Shown in pieces: positions 23,476 to 31,157 of a stretch of DNA of 37,835 nt. The notes under the pieces were generated by a model, which saw only the letters and a list, made by a program, of their open reading frames with translations, was not told the origin of the DNA and made no database searches. Position 1 is the first letter of the stretch; each line of letters opens with the position of its first letter. This DNA comes from Chloroflexota bacterium (lineage in GTDB: Bacteria; Chloroflexota; Anaerolineae; J036; Brachytrichaceae), in contig JAMCQN010000035.1 of assembly GCA_023382055.1 (NCBI GenBank), positions 51,610-89,444 of the forward strand, written 5' to 3'. The translations under genes and the position numbers were made by a program.

Positions 23476-26400
23476 ATGAAATACACGATAGCAAACCGCG
23501 CGTCACAATTGTTGAGGCTATGTGCGAGCCGTTACAGGCTCCCTCTGGCGGGATTCATCGCGCTGTTCGTGCTGTTGTTGCTGCCCGGCGCGGCGCGCGC
23601 CGGTACGATTACAGTCACCAACACGCTCGATAACGGCGCCGGTTCGTTGCGCGATGCTATTACGTTTGCTCTTCCGGGCGACACGATTGTTTTCGACAGC
23701 AGCGTTTTCAGCATGCCGCTGACGATTGCCCTGAATAGCCAGTTGATTGTGGGCAATAGCCTGAGCATTATCGGCCCCGATGCGGCATTGGCGCTGAGCG
23801 GCCAGAACACCGGCAGAGTGATGATCGCCAGTCTTGGCGTTGACCTTACGCTGAACAACCTGACCATCCGAGACGGCAACCCGGGTAATGGCGCGGGCGG
23901 GGGCATATCCGCCGGCGGCGCGTTAAGCCTGACTCATGTCAATCTCATCAGCAACACGGCCAATGACTATGGCGGCGCTGTTTATGCGTCCGGCGACCTG
24001 ATAGTCAATGATAGTTACATCTACAGCAACACTGCAGCTCTCGATGGCGGCGGTTTATACACGAGGGCGACGCTGCAGATCAGCGGCAGCCAGTTGATCA
24101 GCAACGCTGCGGGCATACGTGGCGGGGCTTTATTCGCCGGCGAATCTTTGTCCCTCACCCAGGTGACTATCATCAGCAATACCGCAGGTACCAGTGGCGG
24201 CGGCGCTGCCACCCTCGGCAATGCGTACCTCGACAGCAGCCATATCTACAGTAACGCCGCGTTCCTGAGTGGCGGCGGACTTTATATATCGGCGGCGCTG
24301 CAGTTGACCGGCAGCCAGTTAGCCGGCAATTCTTCCGGCGGCCCTGGCGGTGGGATGTACGCCGGCGGGGCATTGAGCATAGTGAATACCGATGTCACAA
24401 GCAATACCGCAAATGACAATGGCGGCGGGGCCTATGCGATAGGCGATGTTATCGTCAATAACAGCACTATCTACAGCAATGTGGCAGCAATTCTTGGCGG
24501 AGGTCTGGCTACGACGGCTACGCTTCAAATAAACGGCGGTGTCGTGCAAGGCAACCGAGCTGGCAAATTTGGCGGCGGTCTATATGCATACAACGCACTC
24601 ACGATGTCGGGCACGCAGTTCTTAGCCAACCAAGCTGACCAGCGTGGCGGTGGTGCATATGTAGATGGCGGTTACGCTGGCGCCATTCTCACAAATGGAC
24701 GGTTTGTGAATAACACAGCATTTTATGATGGTGGTGGCTTGGACACCGAAGGTCAAGGTGGCCTTGTCATGACTGGCACGCAGTTTGTCGGCAACACGGC
24801 GCAAGGCGGGGACATGGACGGCGGCGGCGGTGCGTTCTCGTATTATCCCGCCGTCCTCAACGGTGGCCTGTTCCAGGGTAACCAGACGTATAACGGGCAA
24901 GGCGGTGGCTTGTTTGCGGACGACCTGCTGAGCATCACTGGAACGCAGTTTCTGAACAATACTGCTTATGGTCAGGGGGGTGGCGTTTATGCGTATATAG
25001 ACGCGACGATTGTCGGTGGTTTGTTCCAAGCTAACCACTCCACTGCCGCTGATGGAGGTGGCCTGTATGCTGGTGCCTCGCTCAGTGTGACCGGGACGCA
25101 ATTCCTGACAAATACCGCCGGCAACCAGGGCGGTGGTTTCGATGTCGTGTATAACGCCATGGTGCAGAACACGCTCCTGCAGGGTAATTCGGCTAAACTC
25201 GGCGGCGGGCTGTTTAATGAAACCGGAAGCGTCGCAACGCTAACCGACAGCACGCTCGCAAATAACACGGCCTCAATCAGCGGCGGTGGAATTTATCTCA
25301 CATCGACATCCACGTTGAGCATTGTCAACAGTACGCTATCAGCCAATAGCGCAACGTCCAGCGGCGGCGGCTTCTATGTCCATGCTACCGGCGGGCTTAA
25401 CGCGATGAACGTGACGCTCTCTGGCAATACCGCTCCGGCTGGGCAGGGCGGCGGCCTTTACAACGGTGGCCTGGTGACGTTCACGAATACGATTGTCGCC
25501 AACAGCACCAGCGGCGGCAACTGCGCTGGCACGGTGATATCGATTACCGACGGCGGCTACAACCTGGACAGCGCGAATGCCTGCGGTTTCAGCAGTGCGA
25601 AGCATTCTCTCGTCAATGCCTTGCCGGTATTAGGCTCGCTGCAACTCAACGCGCCCGGCTCAACGCCAACTTTCAGGCTGATGCCCGGCAGCCAGGCCAT
25701 TGACGGGGGAACTTGCGCCGGCGCGCCCACAATCGATCAGCGCGGCGCGCCCCGCCCTGGCGTGACCAGTCCGTTCTGTGACATCGGCGCCTACGAGGCC
25801 CAGACGCCCGTCGTCGATCTGAGTGTCAATACGTCCGTCAGACCGTTAAGCATACTTGCCGGCAGCGCGATTACCTACACGGTTAGCTTCACAAACGGGG
25901 GTGATGCCATGGCCAACGGCGTCGTTATCACCGACGATATGCCCGTCGGCGTCGCTAATCTCAGCATCTCCAATAGCGGCGCCGTCATTACCCAGACGAG
26001 CAATGCGCCACTCGCCTGGAATGTGCAGAACCTCCCCGGCAACCAGCCGGGAATCATTACGGTTACGGGTGTTCTCAGCAATAACCTGCCCAGCGGCACG
26101 ATGATCACTAGCTCGGTGGCGATTACGACCGCAGCACCCGATGTGAACCTGGTCAACAATACAGCCTTGGTCGCGGCGACCGTAAGCACGCAGGCTGACC
26201 TGCAGATCCTAATGCAGGCGGCGTGGATCAGCACGACCGCAGACGTGACCTATACCGTCTTCTACACCAATGCGGGGCCAAGCGTCGCCAACAACGTCAG
26301 CATAACCGATTCGCTGCCAATCAGTCTGACCTTCCAGGGGCAAGTCGGATCGATACCGGGTATGTCAGGCCCAACCAGCACGGTTGGCGCCCTGACGTGG

Positions 26401-26601
26401 TTCACCCCGACACTTGCCCCGGGCGCCAATGGGATGATTGTCTTTGTCGAGAAGAAGAATACAGGTATCGGTGGTTGGCTGACCAGCACAATAGCCATCA
26501 CAAGCACGACAAACGATGTGGTCGGTGTAAATAATGTGAGTCAACTGTCCGTCTTTGCGCTAGGCTACAAGGCCTATATACCCATCATCCTCAAACCCTG
26601 A
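23476..26601 (+). CDS. Giant beta-helix/DUF11 surface protein (putative adhesin)
   Basis: A 1041-residue exported protein. The signal peptide (~1-42) ends ARAG. A leader block with GAGSLRDAI (~54-62) and GDTIVF is typical of secreted right-handed beta-helix proteins. From ~90 to ~740 there are about two dozen imperfect repeats combining SxTQFLxNTA and QGGGxYA patterns, resembling polymorphic membrane protein repeats. Two DUF11-type Ig-like domains start at ~780 and ~907. The chain ends YKAYIPIILKP, like the short aromatic-LPLVL tails common on Chloroflexota exported proteins, perhaps a sorting or retention signal. There is no LPXTG motif or C-terminal helix. GAGG precedes ATG. Location after tadA suggests it belongs to the cell-surface programme. 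Confidence 0.82.
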   Translation: MKYTIANRASQLLRLCASRYRLPLAGFIALFVLLLLPGAARAGTITVTNTLDNGAGSLRDAITFALPGDTIVFDSSVFSMPLTIALNSQLIVGNSLSIIGPDAALALSGQNTGRVMIASLGVDLTLNNLTIRDGNPGNGAGGGISAGGALSLTHVNLISNTANDYGGAVYASGDLIVNDSYIYSNTAALDGGGLYTRATLQISGSQLISNAAGIRGGALFAGESLSLTQVTIISNTAGTSGGGAATLGNAYLDSSHIYSNAAFLSGGGLYISAALQLTGSQLAGNSSGGPGGGMYAGGALSIVNTDVTSNTANDNGGGAYAIGDVIVNNSTIYSNVAAILGGGLATTATLQINGGVVQGNRAGKFGGGLYAYNALTMSGTQFLANQADQRGGGAYVDGGYAGAILTNGRFVNNTAFYDGGGLDTEGQGGLVMTGTQFVGNTAQGGDMDGGGGAFSYYPAVLNGGLFQGNQTYNGQGGGLFADDLLSITGTQFLNNTAYGQGGGVYAYIDATIVGGLFQANHSTAADGGGLYAGASLSVTGTQFLTNTAGNQGGGFDVVYNAMVQNTLLQGNSAKLGGGLFNETGSVATLTDSTLANNTASISGGGIYLTSTSTLSIVNSTLSANSATSSGGGFYVHATGGLNAMNVTLSGNTAPAGQGGGLYNGGLVTFTNTIVANSTSGGNCAGTVISITDGGYNLDSANACGFSSAKHSLVNALPVLGSLQLNAPGSTPTFRLMPGSQAIDGGTCAGAPTIDQRGAPRPGVTSPFCDIGAYEAQTPVVDLSVNTSVRPLSILAGSAITYTVSFTNGGDAMANGVVITDDMPVGVANLSISNSGAVITQTSNAPLAWNVQNLPGNQPGIITVTGVLSNNLPSGTMITSSVAITTAAPDVNLVNNTALVAATVSTQADLQILMQAAWISTTADVTYTVFYTNAGPSVANNVSITDSLPISLTFQGQVGSIPGMSGPTSTVGALTWFTPTLAPGANGMIVFVEKKNTGIGGWLTSTIAITSTTNDVVGVNNVSQLSVFALGYKAYIPIILKP

Positions 26602-26633
26602 GCTCTCTGAACAAGGCTCAGTCTTCATGCGAC

Positions 26634-26666
26634 CCGGGACGGTTTCATGGCTCCGTCCCGGCTTTT
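26634..26666 (+). terminator. Intrinsic terminator after the surface protein gene
   Basis: CCGGGACGG pairs with CCGTCCCGG across a 10-base loop and is followed by CTTTT. It lies 32 bases after the stop codon and separates this gene from convergent uvrA. Confidence 0.82.
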
Positions 26667-26775
26667 ACCCGCTATGACGTTGTCGCGAGTCTCACGTTGA
26701 GGTTACGCCCGCACCGCACGGGCAATCCATCTTGAAACCCGATGACGCATGGTCACACTCAGTGCACTGCTGGGA

Positions 26776-29766
26776 TCATGGAATCGTAATGGGGTAATGG
26801 GCGGTCAGCATCTGTTTCAGGAACCGCCCTGTGTAGCTGTTTGGCTCTTGAATGATTTCCTCCGGCGTGCCTACGGCGATGATGTATCCGCCTTGCGCGC
26901 CGCCTTCCGGGCCCAGGTCAATGATCCAGTCTGCTGTCTTCACCACGTCGAGATTGTGTTCGATGACGATGACGGTGTTGCCCTGATCCACCAACCGGTG
27001 CAGCACATCCAGCAGGTGTTGGATATCGGCGAAGTGCAATCCGGTGGTGGGCTCATCAAGTATGTAGATGGTGCGGCCGGTATCGGCGCGGCTCAGTTCC
27101 TTAGCCAGCTTGACGCGCTGCGCTTCGCCGCCGCTCAGGGTGGTCGCGCTCTGCCCCAGCTTGACGTAGTCCAGCCCGACATCATGCAGCGTCTGCAACT
27201 GGCGCGCGATAACCGGGAATGCGGAGAAGAACTGCAGGGCTTCCTGCACATCCATATCCAGCACTTCGGCGATATTCCTGCCCTTATAAGTGATCGCCAG
27301 CGTGTCGCGGTTGAAGCGCGAGCCTTTGCACTCCTGGCAGGTCACCCATACATCGGCCAGGAAATGCATCTCGATGCGCTTCTGGCCGTGGCCCTGGCAC
27401 GCCTCGCAGCGCCCCCCTTTGACGTTGAAACTGAAACGCCCGATGCCGTATCCGCGCGCTTTTGCCTCCGGAGTGGCGGCGAAAACCCGGCGGATTTCAT
27501 CGAACAGGCCGACATAGGTGGCCGGATTGGAGCGCGGCGTGCGTCCGATCGGCTCCTGGGTGATGTCGATCACCTTGTCCAGATGCTCAAGCCCACCCAA
27601 CGCTTCGTAAGGCCCGGGCTGGCTCTGCGCGCCGTTGAGCGCCTTTGCCAGCGCGGGATGCAGCGTCTCGGTAATCAGGCTGCTTTTTCCGCTGCCGCTG
27701 ACGCCTGTAATGCAGGTCATCACCCCGAGCGGGATGCGCACCGACAGGTTCTTCAGGTTGTGTGTACGAGCGCCTTTCAGCGTCAACCACTTGCCGTTGG
27801 TCGGGCGGCGCTGCGAATTGTTGGGAGCGGTGACCTGCAGCTTGCCGCTCAGGTACTTGCCGGTGAGTGAATCCGGATTCGCAGCGACTTCTGCTGGAGT
27901 GCCTGCCGCAATCACGCGCCCGCCGAGTACTCCTGCGCCGGGGCCGAGGTCAACCAGCCAGTCGGCATGCAGCATCGTCTCGGCGTCGTGTTCAACAACC
28001 AGCACCGTGTTGCCCATGTCGCGCAGTTGCAGCAGCGTATTGAGCAACGCGCGATTGTCGCGCGAATGCAAGCCGATCGAGGGTTCGTCAAGAATGTACA
28101 GCACGCCGACCAGCCCGCAACCAATCTGGCTGGCCAGGCGGATGCGTTGCCCTTCGCCGCCCGATAATGACGGCGCCGGTCGATCCAGCGTCAGGTAGTG
28201 CAGACCGACGTTGAGCATGAAGCGCAACCGGTCGCGGATTTCCTTCAACACCTCTCCGGCGATCTGAAGTTTCTCCCCGGTCAACGGTTCTACCCGGGAC
28301 CTGTGGCCGTTGGACGACGGGCGTTGATAAATCGATGGCGCATGGTTATCCCCTGACTGGCTCCCATACTCCGGCTCCGGGCCGCCATACAGGCCGACCA
28401 CCCAGGCATACGCTTCGTCGATGGCCATGGCGCCGACTTCGGTGATGGTTTTTCCGCCGACGGTCACCGTGCGCGCCTCAGGGCGCAGGCGCGCTCCGCC
28501 GCAGGTGGGGCAGGGTTGCTGGCTCATGAAACTCAAGTACCAGCGTTTAGTCCATTCAGACTGCGTCTGGCGGAACAGGCGGTTGATGTGGAAGATGATG
28601 CCTTTCTCGGGGCGGTTGGACTCGCCGGCCCAGGTGCTGTCCTTGCCCTCGTTTTTCCACTCGAAATGGATCTTCTCTTCGCCCGAACCGTACAGAACCA
28701 CGTCGCGGAATTTCTTCGGCAGGTCCCTCCACGGTTTCTCGATATCGGCTTTGTAGTGCGCCGCCAGGGTTTTCAGATGGTTGATCTGCCAGTTGCGCTT
28801 TTTCCTGCGCAGGTCGCCATACCATTTGAGCGCGCCGTCCAGCACAGAGACAGTGGGATCGGTGATGATGAGTTGGGGATCAACCGCCATCTGAGCGCCG
28901 AGTCCGTTGCAGTCCGGGCACATCCCCAATGGCGAGTTGAAGCTGAAAGTCTGCGGCGATAAGTCGGGAAAGCTGATGCCGCAGTGCGGGCAGGCGTTCT
29001 GCTCGCTCAGCATGATCTCCTCGCCATTCAACAAATCGACGACGATCAATCCTTTACTCGCGCGCAGTGCGGTTTCCACCGAATCCACCAACCGCGCTGC
29101 GAAAGCGCCCCAAACGTCATCCCCTTTCGCCGGCGCCACCAGGCGATCGACGACCAGTTCGACGGTGTGCTTTTTCGTCTTCTGCAGCGCTAATTTGGCG
29201 CTGAGATCAACCACGCTGCCGTCGATGCGCGCGCGCGTATAACCGTCCTTCAGCGCCTGCTCGATGACGTCGGTTTGCGTCCCCTTTCTTTCGCGCACGA
29301 GCGGTGCGAGTAATTGCATGCGCGTCCCGGGAGGTTGTTGCGCCAGTTGGTCGGCAATCTGCTGTGCGCTCTGCGCCTGCACCACACGGCCGCATTGCGG
29401 ACAGTGGGCGGCGCCGATGCGCGCGTATAACACGCGCAGGTAATCCATCACCTCAGTCACCGTGCCGACCGTGGAACGTGGATTTTTGCTCACCACCTTC
29501 TGCTCGATGGATATCGCCGGGCTGAGCCCGCCGATATAGTCCACGCGGGGCTTCTCCATCTGGCCGAGGAACTGGCGCGCGTACGACGACAGGCTTTCCA
29601 CATAGCGGCGCTGCCCTTCTGCGTAGATCGTATCGAAGGCGAGTGAAGACTTGCCGCTGCCGCTGACGCCGGTCAGTACCACCAGCTTGTATCGCGGGAT
29701 GCTGACGTCGATATTTTTCAAATTGTGCTGTTGCGCACCGCGAATAATGATGTGATCGGGTTCCAT
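26776..29766 (-). CDS. uvrA: UvrABC excision nuclease subunit A
   Basis: A 996-residue ATPase that recognises DNA damage in nucleotide excision repair, together with UvrB. Walker A of domain 1 is GVSGSGKSS at 33-41, and that of domain 2 is GVSGSGKSS in the second half. The signatures are LSGGEGQRIRLA and LSGGEAQRVKLA. Zinc-binding pairs are CPHC/CPDC and CEAC/CQEC. Start MEPDHIIIRGAQQHNL matches the family; the frame is open 21 codons further, which do not. It is longer than the usual ~940 residues, partly through a polar insertion near residue 470 (around GSQSGDNHAPS). A LexA-type operator lies 65 bases upstream. Confidence 0.96.
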   Translation of the reverse strand: MEPDHIIIRGAQQHNLKNIDVSIPRYKLVVLTGVSGSGKSSLAFDTIYAEGQRRYVESLSSYARQFLGQMEKPRVDYIGGLSPAISIEQKVVSKNPRSTVGTVTEVMDYLRVLYARIGAAHCPQCGRVVQAQSAQQIADQLAQQPPGTRMQLLAPLVRERKGTQTDVIEQALKDGYTRARIDGSVVDLSAKLALQKTKKHTVELVVDRLVAPAKGDDVWGAFAARLVDSVETALRASKGLIVVDLLNGEEIMLSEQNACPHCGISFPDLSPQTFSFNSPLGMCPDCNGLGAQMAVDPQLIITDPTVSVLDGALKWYGDLRRKKRNWQINHLKTLAAHYKADIEKPWRDLPKKFRDVVLYGSGEEKIHFEWKNEGKDSTWAGESNRPEKGIIFHINRLFRQTQSEWTKRWYLSFMSQQPCPTCGGARLRPEARTVTVGGKTITEVGAMAIDEAYAWVVGLYGGPEPEYGSQSGDNHAPSIYQRPSSNGHRSRVEPLTGEKLQIAGEVLKEIRDRLRFMLNVGLHYLTLDRPAPSLSGGEGQRIRLASQIGCGLVGVLYILDEPSIGLHSRDNRALLNTLLQLRDMGNTVLVVEHDAETMLHADWLVDLGPGAGVLGGRVIAAGTPAEVAANPDSLTGKYLSGKLQVTAPNNSQRRPTNGKWLTLKGARTHNLKNLSVRIPLGVMTCITGVSGSGKSSLITETLHPALAKALNGAQSQPGPYEALGGLEHLDKVIDITQEPIGRTPRSNPATYVGLFDEIRRVFAATPEAKARGYGIGRFSFNVKGGRCEACQGHGQKRIEMHFLADVWVTCQECKGSRFNRDTLAITYKGRNIAEVLDMDVQEALQFFSAFPVIARQLQTLHDVGLDYVKLGQSATTLSGGEAQRVKLAKELSRADTGRTIYILDEPTTGLHFADIQHLLDVLHRLVDQGNTVIVIEHNLDVVKTADWIIDLGPEGGAQGGYIIAVGTPEEIIQEPNSYTGRFLKQMLTAHYPITIP

Positions 29767-29830
29767 AGTCCAGCCTGATGCGCGCCTTTCCCTCGATGAG
29801 CCAGCCCAAGGGATGCAAAGCGGCCGCACC

Positions 29831-29842
29831 GAACAAATGTTC
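29831..29842 (-). promoter_or_regulatory. Gram-positive-type LexA (SOS) box upstream of uvrA
   Basis: GAACAAATGTTC is a perfect GAAC-N4-GTTC site. With flanks it reads CGAACAAATGTTCT, matching 13 of 14 positions of the Bacillus consensus CGAACRNRYGTTYC. It lies 65-76 bases before the uvrA start, where SOS boxes are expected. Confidence 0.75.
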
Positions 29843-29901
29843 TAGAAAGTGACGCTATGTTACACCCGCGCCCGGCGGCTGTCAACACGCATATCGAAGA
29901 A

Positions 29902-29999
29902 GTGAATGAATTCACGGCTGACACGTAAAACGCGCCGAGGCGCGTTCGTGGCGGGAACCGGCCTTGCTGGTTTCGCCTGTGCCAGACGCCGGGTTCATC
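29902..29999. repeat. Multi-hairpin intergenic repeat, copy 1
   Basis: About 98 bases made of successive small inverted repeats: GTGAAT-GA-ATTCAC, AACGCGCC-GA-GGCGCGTT, an AACCGGCC/GGTT stem, and a short final stem around CCAGA. It ends GGGTTCATC. It has no convincing coding content and recurs at 30171-30269 in the same orientation with few changes. It looks like a REP- or MITE-like dispersed element. Confidence 0.8.
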
Positions 30000-30017
30000 C
30001 GGTGGCTGGCGTCGCGC

Positions 30018-30170
30018 ATCCTGAGCGAAGGGCGGCCAGATTCGAAATGTGGAAGCCCATGATGATGTGGTCGCCCGCTCCTGAGCGGAGACGAAGGACG
30101 AAGGATGGCTCATTGGGAGCGGCGCTGACAGGCATCCTGAGCGGAGCGAAGCGGAGTCGAAGGATGGCCC
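30018..30170. repeat. Spacer with three degenerate CCTGAGCG...CGAAGGA motifs
   Basis: Between the two multi-hairpin repeats lie three variants of a motif that opens CCTGAGCG and in two of them closes CGAAGGATGG (near 30018, 30081 and 30135). The last is the longest: ATCCTGAGCGGAGCGAAG leading to TCGAAGGAT, whose ends are complementary. Such motifs are common intergenic repeats in environmental genomes. No gene is visible in the stretch 29767-30383 apart from these repeats, the LexA box and the GntR promoter. Confidence 0.55.
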
Positions 30171-30269
30171 GTGAATGAATTCACGGCTGACACGCAAAAC
30201 GCGCCGAGGCGCGTTAGTGGCGGGAACCGGCCTTGGCTGGTTTCGCCGGCGCCAGACGCCGGGTTCATC
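30171..30269. repeat. Multi-hairpin intergenic repeat, copy 2
   Basis: The second copy of the ~98-base element. It has a perfect AACGCGCC-GA-GGCGCGTT hairpin and a slightly better AACCGGCC-TT-GGCTGGTT stem than copy 1, with one extra G. It differs at only a few positions, so the copies are recent or kept alike by conversion. Confidence 0.8.
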
Positions 30270-30309
30270 AGGGGGTTGCCCATCAGTGGCCGCCGCCGGT
30301 AAATCCAAG

Positions 30310-30338
30310 TTGACAAAGTAAACCCATCGTTGTATGAT
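30310..30338 (+). promoter_or_regulatory. Consensus housekeeping promoter of the gntR-korAB unit
   Basis: TTGACA at 30310-30315 and TATGAT at 30333-30338 are separated by exactly 17 bases. The predicted start of transcription is near 30345, about 40 bases before the regulator's ATG. This is the best promoter match I noticed in the window. Confidence 0.78.
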
Positions 30339-30344
30339 TAAACC

Positions 30345-30370
30345 GATTGATTCAATAAATACGATCAATC
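30345..30370. promoter_or_regulatory. Candidate GntR operator (inverted repeat at the start of transcription)
   Basis: GATTGAT and ATCAATC form a perfect 7-bp inverted repeat with a 12-base gap, directly downstream of the promoter and 14 bases ahead of the regulator gene. The placement suits self-repression by the encoded GntR protein. The gap is wider than in typical FadR-type sites. Confidence 0.45.
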
Positions 30371-30383
30371 TGAGTTGGCAGTA

Positions 30384-31112
30384 ATGTTGACTGAAAAGAT
30401 AGACTCCGCCCTGTTGCGTTACATCGTCGACCGAGGCTTTCAGCCGGGAGACCGCCTTCCCGCATTGGACGTCATCAGCACCGAATTGAAGATCAGCGTA
30501 GGCAAACTGCGCGAACAATTGGAAGTCGCGCGCACGCTGGGCCTTGTGGACGTGCGCACGCGCAGCGGCATTCGGCTCGAAGAATACACATTCATGCCGG
30601 CCGTGCGTTTCAGTGTGTTGTATGCGCTGGCGCTTGATCCTGCTCAGTTCGACGCGTTCAATATGTTGCGCAACCGCGTAGAGGCCGCTTTCTGGTATGA
30701 CGCCGTGAAGCAACTGAACCAGGAAGACTTCGAACACCTGCGCGACCTGATTGACAAGGCCTGGGCGAAGCTCAACGGTCACCCCATCCGCATCCCGCAA
30801 CCCGAGCACCGCGATCTGCATCTCACCATTTACGGCCGGCTGCAGAACCCCTTCGTCAAGGGGTTACTGGAAGCATATTGGGAAGCCTACGAGGCTGTCG
30901 GGTTGAGCGTATTTTCGGATTACACCTACCTGCGCGAGGTATGGACCTATCACGAAAATATCGTGAATGCGATCATTGCCGGCGATTTTGACAAGGGCTA
31001 TCAACTGCTCGTGCAGCATACCGCCCTGCTGCGCAATCGCGAGAGCACGCACCCGCATGCAGTTCCGGAACGGCCGCTGGCCGATGCGGCGCTGTTTGCC
31101 GATATGAGTTGA
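30384..31112 (+). CDS. GntR/FadR-family transcriptional regulator
   Basis: A 242-residue DNA-binding protein. The winged helix lies at ~1-70 with the GntR pattern 'G.QPGDRLPALDVISTELKIS'-like and GLVDVRTRSGIRL. The C-terminal all-helical FCD-like domain (~80-220) has RNRVEAAFWYDAV, HRDLHLTIYGRLQNPF and TYHENIVNAIIAGDFDKG; the Asp and two His of these blocks are where FCD proteins bind a metal and small organic acids. ATG 30384 is used, since TTG 30375 adds three residues without a ribosome site. korAB follows 45 bases later with no visible promoter, so the regulator probably controls its own expression and korAB in response to a 2-oxoacid-linked ligand. Confidence 0.85.
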   Translation: MLTEKIDSALLRYIVDRGFQPGDRLPALDVISTELKISVGKLREQLEVARTLGLVDVRTRSGIRLEEYTFMPAVRFSVLYALALDPAQFDAFNMLRNRVEAAFWYDAVKQLNQEDFEHLRDLIDKAWAKLNGHPIRIPQPEHRDLHLTIYGRLQNPFVKGLLEAYWEAYEAVGLSVFSDYTYLREVWTYHENIVNAIIAGDFDKGYQLLVQHTALLRNRESTHPHAVPERPLADAALFADMS

Positions 31113-31157
31113 ATTACTTTCCGTATCTACTAGATAGGAACCAAGGAGATAAGTGCA

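Noticed and set aside
26749-27870. Plus-strand frame of 373 codons opposite uvrA
   Set aside because: It is the antisense of uvrA motifs, including the complement of the ABC signature region, and has no ribosome site.
29718-30821. Minus-strand frame of 367 codons across the uvrA-gntR gap
   Set aside because: It runs through two repeat copies and antisense to the GntR gene. The translated repeats only mimic a duplicated protein motif.
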